From: AC-32 sp963716865
GTDB lineage: Bacteria > Actinomycetota > Thermoleophilia > Gaiellales > Gaiellaceae
Assembly: GCA_963716865.1 (NCBI GenBank)
Contig: CAVQUF010000004.1
Location: 682,001 to 746,000, forward strand
Direction: 5' to 3'
DNA: 64,000 nucleotides
A program made the position numbers and the translations under genes. Positions within the stretch are counted from its first letter, which is position 1; each line of letters starts with the position of its first letter. Below, one piece after another: positions 49,454 to 58,471 of this stretch. The notes under the pieces are model-generated. The model saw only the letters and a program-made list of their open reading frames with translations. It was not told the origin of the DNA and did no database searches.

Positions 49454-50840
49454 CTACGTGCCGGGCTGGGCGACAGCCGGGATGGCGTGATTCGCGACGA
49501 AGATGCCCCGCGGGTCGTACTTCGCCTTGATCGCCTGCAGCCGGTCGTAGCTCTGCTCGGGGAAGATCGATCGCGGGTCGACGCGCGACTCCGTGAAGTT
49601 GAGGTACCGCCTCCCGCTGTCCCACGGAGCGAGCTCCCTGATCAGATGCTCGGCCTGATGCTCGACCGCGGCCTTCATCGCCGCGTCCGCGGCCAGGCCG
49701 AACGTGAACATGATGAACGGCTGGTCGATCGTGGGGATACACCCGTGGTCGGGCGAGTCGGTGCGGAGGGCGCCGCCCAGGTGCCGCAGCTCGGCATGCA
49801 GGAGGGGCGAGTCCGACGAAGTTCTCGACCATCGTGTCGATCGTCTCGGGCGTGCAGTCGTCGAGCAGGATCCCGTCGCCCGCGTACGGGAGCGGGAAGT
49901 CGGGATCCATGTTGACGAGGCTCAGGTCGCTGGTCGGCATCATGGCCACGGTGTCGATCTCGGGCTCGAGGTCCCGGAACGGCTGGACGAGCGCCGCGCC
50001 GGCCTCCTCCGACCCGATGAAGGCCGGCTCGACGAGCACGAACGACCGGCCCCGAACGTGCTCGGGCAGGAACGGGACGTCGGGTAGCTGCAGCATCCTG
50101 CCGATCGACTCGCACTCGTCGGGGACGGTGTCGACCCACTCGCGCCAGACGTTCAGGATCTCGGTGGCGCGCTCGATCGGCCAGAAGAAGCACCCCGCGT
50201 ACATCTCCGGGATCGGATAGAGCGCGAACTCGATCGCGGTGACGGCGCCGAAGTTGCCCCCTCCCCCTCGCACGGCCCAGAACAGGTCGGGCTCGTGGTC
50301 AGCATCCGCGCGGACGTGCCGCCCGTCGGCCGTGACCAGCTCGACCGCGAGCACGCTGTTCGCGGCCAGCCCGTACCTGCGGATCATCCAGCTGAACCCG
50401 CCGCCGAGCGTGTAGCCCACGATGCCGACGTCGGGCGAGGTTCCGCACAGGTAGCAGAGGCCGTGCTCGCCGGCTGCCTGCGACACGGGCCTGGCGAGGA
50501 CGCCGGCCTCGGCGCGCGCGCGGCGGGCCTGCGCGTCGATCTCGAGGGCCCTCATGCGCTCGGTCTTCAGCAGCAGTGCATCCGTGGTCCAGTCGATCGG
50601 GCCGGCGTTGTGGCCGCCCGCGTTGAACGCGATCCGGAGATCGTTCCCGGCCGCGAAGCCGACGATCGCGACCACGTCGTCGGCCGACTCCGGGTAGACG
50701 ACAGCGACCGGGCCCTGGTCGACGGCCAGATTCCACGACAGCCGAGCCGTGTCCCAGCTCTCGTCGCCGGGCAGCACGACATCGCCGGAGAGGTCGCGCC
50801 CCAGCGCGCGAAGACCCGTTGCCGCATCGCCCGCCGCCAT
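49454..50840 (-). pseudogene. FAD-binding oxidoreductase (berberine bridge type) with one frameshift
   Basis: From ATG 50840 the frame carries a PCMH FAD domain (RIAFNAGGHNAGPIDWTTDALLL in part, with the GGH motif; YTLGGGFSWMIRRYGLAANSVL; VRGGGGNFGAVTAIEF). It reads normally to VENFVG near 49816. The family continuation (DSPLLHAELRHLGGAL, then MFTFGLAADAAMKAAVEHQ and the BBE end YDRLQAIKAKYDPRGIFVANHAI) is in the next frame, ending at 49454. One inserted base, or two missing, restores a full protein of about 461 aa. Sequencing error or recent decay. Confidence 0.87.
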
Positions 50841-50905
50841 CGCCCGGGGAACCCTAACGCGGGAGTCGCGAACCAGGCCCGAGAGCGGCTACTCTGGGCG
50901 CTCCC

Positions 50906-50978
50906 GCCCTCTTAGCTCAGTTGGTAGAGCACCTCCATGGTAAGGAGGGGGTCGACGGTTCGAGTCCGTCAGAGGGCT
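50906..50978 (+). tRNA. tRNA-Thr (GGT)
   Basis: Cloverleaf with acceptor GCCCTCT/AGAGGGC, D-arm GCTCAGTTGGTAGAGC, anticodon stem CCTCC/GGAGG around ATGGTAA (anticodon GGT), T-arm GACGGTTCGAGTCCGTC and discriminator T. CCA is not encoded. Confidence 0.94.
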
Positions 50979-50990
50979 CTCCGAGACCAT

Positions 50991-51578
50991 CTATGGCTCG
51001 AGCGGCCGCTCGTTCCAGAGGCGGATCGCCGCCGTCTCGCGTTCGTAGCCGAGGATGCTGATCGTGCCCGGATCCAGGATGAACAGGCGTCCATCCGCGG
51101 CGGGCAACCCCAGCCAGCGCGCGGTCAGCACGCGGAGGAAGTGGCCGTGGCCGAAGACGGCGACATCCCCGGTCATCTCGCGCAGATCGGCGACCATCCC
51201 GTCGGCGCGCGCTTCGACCTGGTTGATCGTCTCTCCGCCCGGGACAACGTCGTTCCAGATCGTCCATCCGGGACGCGTGGTCCGGATCTCGGGTGTCGTC
51301 AGCCCCTCGTAGTCGCCGTAGTCCCACTCCGCCAGCTCGGGCCGTCGCTCCGCGGCCTCGCCGAGGCCGGCCAGACGGCACGTGTCCGCAGCACGGGTCA
51401 ACGGGCTCGTCAGGACACGCGAGAAGCGCCTGCCCCGCAACGCGCTCCCGATCGCCTCCGCCTGCCTCCGGCCGCGCGCGCTGAGCGGGACGTCTGTCCG
51501 CCCGGTGTGCCTGCCCGTGCGGCTCCACTCGGTCTCGCCGTGACGGACCAGCACGATCTCGTTCCGAGTCGCGGCCAT
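50991..51578 (-). CDS. Histidine phosphatase superfamily protein
   Basis: The 195-aa protein from ATG 51578 has the phosphohistidine motif LVRHGETEWS near residue 10, the second-half TSPLTRAADTCRLAG and the catalytic His in VAVFGHGHFLRVL. It belongs to the broad phosphoglycerate-mutase-like family, which includes acid phosphatases and cofactor-independent-type relatives; substrate unknown. The upstream in-frame extension overlaps the divergent PPOX gene and was not used. Confidence 0.9.
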   Translation of the reverse strand: MAATRNEIVLVRHGETEWSRTGRHTGRTDVPLSARGRRQAEAIGSALRGRRFSRVLTSPLTRAADTCRLAGLGEAAERRPELAEWDYGDYEGLTTPEIRTTRPGWTIWNDVVPGGETINQVEARADGMVADLREMTGDVAVFGHGHFLRVLTARWLGLPAADGRLFILDPGTISILGYERETAAIRLWNERPLEP

Positions 51579-51657
51579 GTCACGGGGTTTGTAGCTCAAG
51601 TCCGGAGGAAGGCGCGCGCGCTTGCCCGGCTCCGCCCGATAAGGCACCCTTGAGCGC

Positions 51658-52077
51658 ATGACGCTGCCGGAAAATGCCCGTCGCCTGGTCGAATCGGGCT
51701 CGCTCGCCCACCTCGTCACGCTCAACCCCGACGGCTCGCCGCAGGTGACCTGTGTTTGGGTTGGGCTGGACCAGGACGAGATCGTCTCCGGACATCTCGC
51801 AGCCGGCCAGCGGAAGCTTCAGAACGTGGCCCGCGATCCCCGCGTTGCCCTTTCCATCGAAGGCACCGAGGTCCAGCCTCCTGGCCTGAAGCAGTATCTG
51901 GTCATCCACGGGCGAGCGCGGCTGGATGAGGGCGGTGCGCCGGAGCTGTTGCAGCGGCTCGCCCACGTCTACCTCGGTCCCGACGTCAAGTTCCCGCCCA
52001 TGGACAACCCGCCTGCCGGCCGCGTCATGCGCATCACGGTCGACCGGATCGGCGGCGTCGGTCCGTGGGCCGCCTAG
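51658..52077 (+). CDS. PPOX-class, probably F420-dependent, oxidoreductase
   Basis: The 139-aa split-barrel protein MTLPENARRLVESGSLAHLV carries the LNPDGSPQVTCVWV strand pair and VARDPRVALSIEG typical of the pyridoxamine-phosphate-oxidase-like family that in actinobacteria often uses F420. It is small and single-domain; FMN or haem binding cannot be ruled out. It is divergent from the histidine phosphatase. Confidence 0.85.
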   Translation: MTLPENARRLVESGSLAHLVTLNPDGSPQVTCVWVGLDQDEIVSGHLAAGQRKLQNVARDPRVALSIEGTEVQPPGLKQYLVIHGRARLDEGGAPELLQRLAHVYLGPDVKFPPMDNPPAGRVMRITVDRIGGVGPWAA

Positions 52078-52093
52078 GTCCGACGCCAGGCGC

Positions 52094-52837
52094 TCATCTG
52101 CCGCAGTTCGACGGTCGCCGTCCGAACTCCGTCGCACCCCGTTCGGACGCCGCCGCAGGCTTGCTGAGAGTTCGCCAGGAGCGGAGGTACGGGGTCGGAT
52201 CGACCGCACCGTCGTAGCCGAGGCCCAGCAGAGACGCGGGATGGATCTCAAAGTGCAAGTGCGGCGGCGTGGGCTCGGCGTCACCGCTGTTGCCCACGAA
52301 CCCGATCACCTCGCCGGCGTGAACCCGGCGACCGTCACGGGCGCGCCACGAGTAGCCGTCGAGGTGCGCGTAGTAGAACTCGTTCCCGGCGCGGTCGCGG
52401 AACCACAGGCGGCGGCCGCCGAGACGCTGCCACCCGACCGAGAAGATCACGCCGTCGGCGACCGCGAGCACGGGCGTGCGTCTGGGCGCGAAGAGGTCGT
52501 CCCCGTGGTGCCACGAGACGTCGGCACGAGGGGCGCCGAACGTGTCGACGAACGAGACCTCTCTCGCCAGCGGGAAGACGTAGGCATCAGCGTTCAGCGG
52601 TGGAGTCGCTCTCAGCGGCGAGGCCAGACGCACGGTCCGCGTCGGCGCGACCATGGACGAAAGCGCGCGGTCGATGCGATCCGGGAGCGCAGAGAAGCTC
52701 CCCACGAGCGTTCCGCAGCTCGTCTCGCGCAGAGGCAGTGCGGGCGTGTGCCATGCGAGCCGTCGTCCGCGGAGCCTCACCGCGAACAGGCGTGGTCGCG
52801 CCAGAGCCCGCGTAGGCGCTCGCGAACGAGCATGCAA
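52094..52837 (-). CDS. M23-family metallopeptidase, N-terminus uncertain
   Basis: The C-terminal domain has zinc-ligand motifs of LytM/M23 peptidases (SWHHGDDLFAP, and PPHLHFEIHP near the end) and GVIFSVGWQRLGG and GEVIGFVGNSGD. The frame starts at TTG 52837 without a ribosome-binding site. A convincing signal peptide (MGGTLARVSALGVVAVACSF) starts at ATG 52883 in another frame, so a single-base frameshift around 52780-52835 is likely. The full protein would then start at 52883. Residues between are Arg-rich and poorly conserved-looking. Secreted cell-wall hydrolase. Confidence 0.8.
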   Translation of the reverse strand: MHARSRAPTRALARPRLFAVRLRGRRLAWHTPALPLRETSCGTLVGSFSALPDRIDRALSSMVAPTRTVRLASPLRATPPLNADAYVFPLAREVSFVDTFGAPRADVSWHHGDDLFAPRRTPVLAVADGVIFSVGWQRLGGRRLWFRDRAGNEFYYAHLDGYSWRARDGRRVHAGEVIGFVGNSGDAEPTPPHLHFEIHPASLLGLGYDGAVDPTPYLRSWRTLSKPAAASERGATEFGRRPSNCGR

Positions 52838-53010
52838 CCGCCACGACGCCCAGCGCCGACACCCGTGCGAGCGTGCCGCCCATCTCTGCCTTGCGCCTCG
52901 GCGTGATCGGAGAGGTCCACGGCCGACCGATGCGTCCCCTCACGTCGGGGATCGTGCCAGATCGGGGGCTCAAGCCCGGTCGTTCGGGCGCCGATGGGCC
53001 GCCCAGGAGC

Positions 53011-53856
53011 ATGAACCTCCGCGGCCTCCTTCTCATCAGCGTTGCCTCGCTCGCCTTCGCCGCGCCCGCGGCGGCCAGCGGTCCGGTGTTCGTCGTCGTC
53101 CCGAATGCGCCCGATACAGGCATGGACGCGCCTCTCACGCAGTCGGCCGAGTCAGACGTCAGCCTGCAGGACGAGCTGACATCCGACCGGGATGCGCTCG
53201 CCCGTGCGCGCGCAACCCGGCGGCGTGCGATGACGGCACTTGCTCAGGCCCAAACGACCGCCGCAACCGCTCCGCTGCTCTCGGACCAGCTCGACGCCGG
53301 GCGAAGGGCCGCACAACTCCAGCTCGAGGCCGACAACGCGGCGCTGCGCGGGAGCCAGCTCCGGCAACAGATCGACACGCTCGAGATCGCGCTCCAGCCG
53401 GCCGCGCCATGGACGTTCGATCCGCTCGCGCCCACATCCGCCTTCGCCGGAGCGGGCGGCGAGGCGGTCTCGATCGCCGAGCAGTACCTCGGCGTCCCCT
53501 ACCGATGGGGCGGTGCCGACCCTCTCGGCGGCTTCGACTGCTCCGGACTGACGATGTACGTCTACGCCCAGCTCGGGATCCCGCTCCCGCACTACGCAGC
53601 CGACCAGTGGAACGACCTCCCCCACGTCGACGCGTCGCGGCTGGAGCCCGGCGACCTCGTCTTCTTCGAGCCGGGCTGGAACGGCCCCGGCCACGTCGGC
53701 ATCTTCACCGGCGGCGACAGTTTCATCGAGGCGCCGCACCGAGGCGACGTCGTCAAGATCGCGAGCCTGTCACAGGAGGCGGCATCGCTCGGCTTCGTCG
53801 GCGCAGCGCGCCCGATCGCAACCGCCGACCCCACCGAGGCGAACCTCCTCTGGTGA
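53011..53856 (+). CDS. Secreted NlpC/P60 cell-wall endopeptidase
   Basis: The 281-aa protein from ATG 53011 (AGGAG upstream) has a signal peptide (MNLRGLLLISVASLAFAAPA), a coiled-coil N-terminal region (about residues 50-130) and a C-terminal NlpC/P60 domain (about 150-260): YLGVPYRWGGADPLGGFDCSG with catalytic Cys (quoted in part) and GHVGIFTG with catalytic His. The layout matches RipA/RipB-type hydrolases of actinobacteria. It is divergent from the M23 gene. Confidence 0.93.
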   Translation: MNLRGLLLISVASLAFAAPAAASGPVFVVVPNAPDTGMDAPLTQSAESDVSLQDELTSDRDALARARATRRRAMTALAQAQTTAATAPLLSDQLDAGRRAAQLQLEADNAALRGSQLRQQIDTLEIALQPAAPWTFDPLAPTSAFAGAGGEAVSIAEQYLGVPYRWGGADPLGGFDCSGLTMYVYAQLGIPLPHYAADQWNDLPHVDASRLEPGDLVFFEPGWNGPGHVGIFTGGDSFIEAPHRGDVVKIASLSQEAASLGFVGAARPIATADPTEANLLW

Positions 53857-53938
53857 TCGGCGTTGCCCTGGTAGCTCAGGCCTGAAGACGGCGCGGCGGG
53901 ACGCGCCGCTCTGCCGCCGCATGCGAAGGTGAGCGCCG

Positions 53939-54535
53939 ATGAACGAGCGCTTCAGCGACGAGCTCGAGCGCTGGCTCCGCAGCGACGCGCCAAAGACGCT
54001 CGGGGGGATCACCGCCGTGTTCGCTGAGAAGAGCTTCGCGGTCGCGATCCTGCTCCTGATGTTCGTGCCGGCCCTGCCGCTGCCGACGGGCGGGGTCTCG
54101 CACGTGTTCGAGCTGATCACCGTCGTGCTCGCCGCGCAGATGGTCTTTGGGCGGCGAACGGTCTGGCTCCCCGAGCGATGGAAGGGCCGTCAGCTCGGCG
54201 GGGCGACGACGGAGAAGGCGATCCCGTTCATCGTCCGGCGGATCCGCCAGGTCGAGCGGTTCTCGCGGCCGCGGGCCGCATGGCTGTTCAGGCAGCGCTG
54301 GGTCGCCCGGCTCCTCGGCCTGGTGCTGATCGTCTTCGCGGTCGGCGCGGCGATCGCCCCGCCGTTCTCGGGGCTGGACACGTTTCCCGCCCTGGGCGCG
54401 GTCGGCGTCGCGCTCGCGATCATCCTCGAGGACGCCGTCGTCCTCGCACTAGGCCTCGTCATCGGGACAGGCGGAGTCGTCCTCATCTTCACCATCGGTG
54501 CGGCGCTCGTCCGCCTGCTGGAGCGCCTGGTCTGA
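53939..54535 (+). CDS. Exopolysaccharide synthesis protein ExoD family
   Basis: The 198-aa membrane protein matches ExoD: N-terminal FSDELERWL, then FAVAILLLMFVPALPLPTGGVSHVFELITVV (first membrane pair, in part), QMVFGRRTVWLPERW and two C-terminal helices. ExoD proteins influence exopolysaccharide production in rhizobia; biochemical role unknown. It is 82 nt after the NlpC/P60 gene and possibly co-transcribed. Confidence 0.9.
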   Translation: MNERFSDELERWLRSDAPKTLGGITAVFAEKSFAVAILLLMFVPALPLPTGGVSHVFELITVVLAAQMVFGRRTVWLPERWKGRQLGGATTEKAIPFIVRRIRQVERFSRPRAAWLFRQRWVARLLGLVLIVFAVGAAIAPPFSGLDTFPALGAVGVALAIILEDAVVLALGLVIGTGGVVLIFTIGAALVRLLERLV

Positions 54536-54612
54536 CCGACCAGCCGGCGTAGGCGGCCTTGGCGGCATGCGTGACGCCGGGACGGGCCGATCAGATCGCC
54601 TGGTCACGGGCG

Positions 54613-55536
54613 TCAAGCACCGAACGGTGCCGGGCAGGCCGTGATCTTCGGGATCGAGAAGCGCGCGATCGTCCCGAACCGGGGCGCCGGCTTGCAGGCC
54701 TGCGCGACCCCCGCGTCGCAGGCCACCGAGAGGAAGATGAAGGCGTCCTCGGGCGAGAACCCGTGCTCGTCCACGAGCATGCGCGCCGCCTCCTCCGAGA
54801 CGAGCTGGAGCGCCTCGTCGAAGTCGTCCGCGGTCGCGTGCGGAATCCAGCGGTCGGCGAGATCCGTCACCGGCCAGGTCGCCTGCTTGCCCTTCAGGAG
54901 GTCGAAGCGGACGTCGACCTCACCCGCGATCTCGACGCCCGTGAAGCAGATCTCCCCGTCGCCCATCGAGGCGTGCATGTCTCCGACGGCGAACATCCCG
55001 CCCGGCTGGCGCACCGGGAAGTAGATGCGCGCACCCTTGCCGTGCAGGTGGTCGTCGAGGTTGCCGCCGTGGCGTCCGGCCAGACCGTTCGAGAGCGTCT
55101 CAGCGTCGGTCGCGACGCCGACTACGCCCACCATCGGCCGCGCCGGGAATGAGATCCGGTCGTTCATCCGGATCTCACCGTCACGCACCTCGAACATCCG
55201 CGTGAGCGGCGCCTGCACCTGCTCGATCAGCTGGCCGAAACCGGGAATCAGCGTGGCCACGCCCCACTCGATCGGCCGCACGTCGAGGATCTCGGCCACG
55301 AGCGAGTCGCCCGGCTCGGCGCCGACCACGGCCACGGGGCCGGTCGCGCCGTTGATCCGCTCGAGGTTGATGTCGGTGACCAGGTCGCCCTCGCTCCGGA
55401 TCTGGCCCGTGAAGCAGTCGTTCGTCTCGAAGGTGACGGTCTCGCCCGGCCGGACCTCGAGCACCGGGTCGAGATCCGGCCCGAACGACCAGATCACCTG
55501 GTCGCGCGAGAGGCGGTGGGCGGCAGCGACCGCCAT
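54613..55536 (-). CDS. Acetamidase/formamidase family protein
   Basis: Hydrolyses short amides to ammonium and a carboxylate. The 307-aa protein has the family's beta-rich segments: PVLEVRPGETVTFETNDCF, NGATGPVAVVGAEPGDSL, the metal-binding HGGNLDDHLHGKGA, and FAVGDMHASMGDGEICFTG with an active-site Glu region. Length is within the FmdA/AmdA range. It stands alone, with no amide transporter nearby. Confidence 0.92.
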   Translation of the reverse strand: MAVAAAHRLSRDQVIWSFGPDLDPVLEVRPGETVTFETNDCFTGQIRSEGDLVTDINLERINGATGPVAVVGAEPGDSLVAEILDVRPIEWGVATLIPGFGQLIEQVQAPLTRMFEVRDGEIRMNDRISFPARPMVGVVGVATDAETLSNGLAGRHGGNLDDHLHGKGARIYFPVRQPGGMFAVGDMHASMGDGEICFTGVEIAGEVDVRFDLLKGKQATWPVTDLADRWIPHATADDFDEALQLVSEEAARMLVDEHGFSPEDAFIFLSVACDAGVAQACKPAPRFGTIARFSIPKITACPAPFGA

Positions 55537-55646
55537 CTACGATCCTCCCTCCGTCGGTTCCTCGGCGAAGACGGGAGTCTCTCCGATTGCCGAGGCTTCA
55601 CGCAACAGGCTTTCCGATGCCGCGAAACACGGCCGCGGCGTCTGAG

Positions 55647-56888
55647 TCAGACCGCCGACGCAATCTGCGCAGCGACACTTCGCCAGCTCCAGAGCTCCAC
55701 CGCCGCCGCGCGGGCTGCGGCCCGGATCGCGCTGCGGTCCCCTGGGGCGAGCGCGAGAATCGCCGCAAGTCGGTCCCGCAGCGCCTCGACGTTCTCGTTG
55801 GGAAAGCGCACGAGACCCTGCAGTCCCGGCGGATAGCTCTCCTCGAGCCCATCGGCGACGGACGCAAGGCCGGAGTGGTCCGCGACGACGGGCGGGCACC
55901 CGGCCGCGGCCGATTCCGCCGCGACCATGCCGAAGGCCTCTGGAAAGATCGACGGGACCGCGGACACGTCCGCCAGCGCCAGCAGGTGCACGAGGTGCCG
56001 GTGCTCGAGCGGCCCGGCGAAGAGGACGTCGAGCCCTTCGGACAGCCGCTCGAGCTCGGCGCGGTAGTCGCCGAAGCCAACGATCACCGCGCGGGCGTCG
56101 AGGCCGCGCAGGGCCTCGAGCAGGACGTGGACGCCCTTGTTGCGGATCAGCTTGCCGAAGTAGACGACCGTCGGCCGGTCGCCCGCGAGGAACGCAGCGA
56201 GCCGGTCGGCGTTGCCCTCGTCGGGCAGCCGCTCGTCCGCGTTGCCGGGGTTCGGCGGGTCCTTGCGCGCCTCGGTCACCAGCGCCTCCAGCGCCTCCTC
56301 CCTGGCCTGCGGCTTCCAGAGCTCGACGTCGACCCCGGGCGGGATCGTGTTGACGCGATCGACCGTGCCGCAGATCTCGGCCAGGACCTCGCGGATGTGC
56401 TCCGAGCCGACGATCACCGACGCCGCGCCGGCGAGCGCCTCCCCGCCCCAGCTCGACAGCTCGTCGTTCCCGCGCATCGAGTACTCGAGCTCGGAGCCGT
56501 GCGCCTTGACCACGTACCGCAAGCCGCTGCCCGCGCCGACCGGCCCGCCGAGGAGCACGTGGTTGGCGAACACGAGGTCGGCCGGCCCGTGGGCACGCAG
56601 CGCCGCCGCGTTCGCCTCGACCCACGCGTCGAGCTCCGCGCGCGTGCAGTCCTGCACCCGCTTGACGGTGTAGCCGGCGTACTCGTCGAGCACGAACACC
56701 GGCAGAAGGCCGTGCACGTCCGGCCGCACCGTCGCGGCGCCCCCGAGGTCGAAGCGCGACGGGTCCGGATCCTGCGAGAAGACGGTCACCTCGTGGCCCG
56801 CGAGGCTCCACTCCCGGGAGAGCTGGCACGCGTAGATGTTCGAGCCTGTCCCCGAGAGCAGGTAGCCGTGCCAGACGAAGATCCTCAT
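55647..56888 (-). CDS. Glycosyltransferase family 4
   Basis: The 413-aa GT-B protein has the N-terminal Gly-rich start (FVWHGYLLSGTGSNIYACQL), the linker VVYFGKLIRNKGVHVLLEAL and the donor-site motif FPEAFGMVAAESAAAGCPPVVA containing the paired Glu (EX7E). Such retaining enzymes build lipopolysaccharide-like or exopolysaccharide chains, or mycothiol-type thiols (MshA). Without pathway neighbours the acceptor is unknown. Confidence 0.9.
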   Translation of the reverse strand: MRIFVWHGYLLSGTGSNIYACQLSREWSLAGHEVTVFSQDPDPSRFDLGGAATVRPDVHGLLPVFVLDEYAGYTVKRVQDCTRAELDAWVEANAAALRAHGPADLVFANHVLLGGPVGAGSGLRYVVKAHGSELEYSMRGNDELSSWGGEALAGAASVIVGSEHIREVLAEICGTVDRVNTIPPGVDVELWKPQAREEALEALVTEARKDPPNPGNADERLPDEGNADRLAAFLAGDRPTVVYFGKLIRNKGVHVLLEALRGLDARAVIVGFGDYRAELERLSEGLDVLFAGPLEHRHLVHLLALADVSAVPSIFPEAFGMVAAESAAAGCPPVVADHSGLASVADGLEESYPPGLQGLVRFPNENVEALRDRLAAILALAPGDRSAIRAAARAAAVELWSWRSVAAQIASAV

Positions 56889-56951
56889 CGCACGCGGCGA
56901 GCCTAGTGATCCTGGGCCGCGACGGCCCGGGCGCCCTCCCCGCGGGGAGCC

Positions 56952-58406
56952 TCACGCGCCGGCTGCCCAGAGGTAGTGCGCCGCGTACGCGCGCCAGGGC
57001 CGCCAGCGCTCCGAGCGCTGCGCGAGGGCCCCGGCGCTGGTGGGCAGGCCGATCCTGCCCGCCGCGCGACGCAGCCCGAGGTCGCCGGCCGGAAACGCGT
57101 CCGGGTCTCCGAGAGCGCGGAGCGAGATGTACGTCGCCGTCCAGGGGCCCACGCCCCTGATCTCGAGCAGCCGCCGGTGCACCTCGACGCGGTCGGCGCC
57201 GTCGTCCAGCACGATGTCGCCGCTCGCGAGGAGACGGGCCAGCTCCCGCAGCGTCTCGCGCCGCGAGCGGGGCATCCCGACCTCCTCGAGATCGGCCGAG
57301 GCCAGGGCTTCCGGCGCAGGGAACGCATGCGTGACCGGGCCGTCCGGCCTGTCGAGCGGCTCTCCACACGCGGCGACCAGGCGGGCGGCGGTCGTGCGCG
57401 CCGCCGCAACCGAGACCTGCTGGCCGAGCACCGCGCGAATCGCGCTCTCGGCTCCATCGACCGCTCCCGGCGCCCGGAGGCCGCGGTTCGCGGCGACGAG
57501 AGGCGACAGGGCCTCGTCCTGCTCGAGCACGGCCGAGTACCCCTGCGGATCGGCGTCGAGGTCGAGCAGCCTCCGGCAGCGGTGGACGGCTGCGGCAAGA
57601 TCGGCGAGGCCGACGAGCCTGAACACGGCGCGCACGTGGTCCTCCCGTGGCTCGAGCTTGACGACGCCAGGCCCGCTCGGCAGGCGCAGCGCCCGCCGGT
57701 ACGAGCCGTTGCCCGCCTCCTCGACCCCGTCCACCGCGCGGGCGGCCAGCCAGCGCAGGACGCCGCGGCCGTCGTACGGCTGCCGGACGGGGAGGCGAAG
57801 CGCAAAGCGACCCGGCTCGGAGGCAGGGCCGCGCCGGCGCGCGCGCCGAAGCTCCGACGGCGTCGCGTCGAAGACCTGCCGGATCGTGTCGTTGAACTGC
57901 CTGACGCTCGAGAAGCCGGCGGCGAACGCAACCTCGGCGAACGGAAGCGTCGTCGTCTCGGCGAGGACCCGCGCCGTCTGCGCCCGCTGCGAGCGTGCCA
58001 GCGCGAGCGGCGGCGCGCCCACGCTGTCGACCAGCAACCTGTGGAGATGCCGCTCGCTGACGGCGAGCGCGCCCGCGAGCCCGGCGACGCCCACCCGGTC
58101 GACCGCGCCGTCCGCGATCAGCCGCATCGCGCGCCCGACGAGATCTGCCCGCGTGTCCCATTCGGGCGAGCCGGGAACCGCGTCCGGGCGGCAGCGCTTG
58201 CACGCGCGGAGTCCCGCCAGCTGCGCGGCCGCCGCCGTGCGGTAGAACGTGACGTTCTGCGGCTTGGGGCAGACCGGAGACGGGCAGCTCGGACGGCAGT
58301 AGATCCCGGTCGTGCGCACGCCGACGATGAACCAGCCGTCGAAGCGCGCATCGCGGCTCTCGATCGCCCGGTAGCACTGGTCGAAGTCGAGCTCCATCGC
58401 GCTCAC
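56952..58406 (-). CDS. Ada N-terminal/AraC/AlkA fusion, DNA-3-methyladenine glycosylase
   Basis: The 484-aa protein joins an Ada-type zinc domain with Cys ligands (GIYCRPSCPSPVCP ... ACKRCRPD, residues about 36-72), an AraC-type DNA-binding domain (about 85-190), and an AlkA glycosylase with helix-hairpin-helix (EIRGVGPWTATYISLRALGD, with the following Asp). The alkyl-phosphotriester sensor could induce its own repair gene. The O6-methylguanine methyltransferase domain of classical Ada is missing; the fusion is known in actinobacteria. Confidence 0.94.
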   Translation of the reverse strand: MSAMELDFDQCYRAIESRDARFDGWFIVGVRTTGIYCRPSCPSPVCPKPQNVTFYRTAAAAQLAGLRACKRCRPDAVPGSPEWDTRADLVGRAMRLIADGAVDRVGVAGLAGALAVSERHLHRLLVDSVGAPPLALARSQRAQTARVLAETTTLPFAEVAFAAGFSSVRQFNDTIRQVFDATPSELRRARRRGPASEPGRFALRLPVRQPYDGRGVLRWLAARAVDGVEEAGNGSYRRALRLPSGPGVVKLEPREDHVRAVFRLVGLADLAAAVHRCRRLLDLDADPQGYSAVLEQDEALSPLVAANRGLRAPGAVDGAESAIRAVLGQQVSVAAARTTAARLVAACGEPLDRPDGPVTHAFPAPEALASADLEEVGMPRSRRETLRELARLLASGDIVLDDGADRVEVHRRLLEIRGVGPWTATYISLRALGDPDAFPAGDLGLRRAAGRIGLPTSAGALAQRSERWRPWRAYAAHYLWAAGA

Positions 58407-58471
58407 GCGTCGATCATGCCCGCCGCGACCGGGCTCGCGCTAGCGGAAATCGGACAGCTGGGTCCGGCGGC

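Noticed and set aside
52838..53138. Separate small secreted protein starting at 52883
   Set aside because: The signal peptide is convincing but the frame after it is low-quality and overlaps the M23 coding frame. One frameshift joining the two is simpler.
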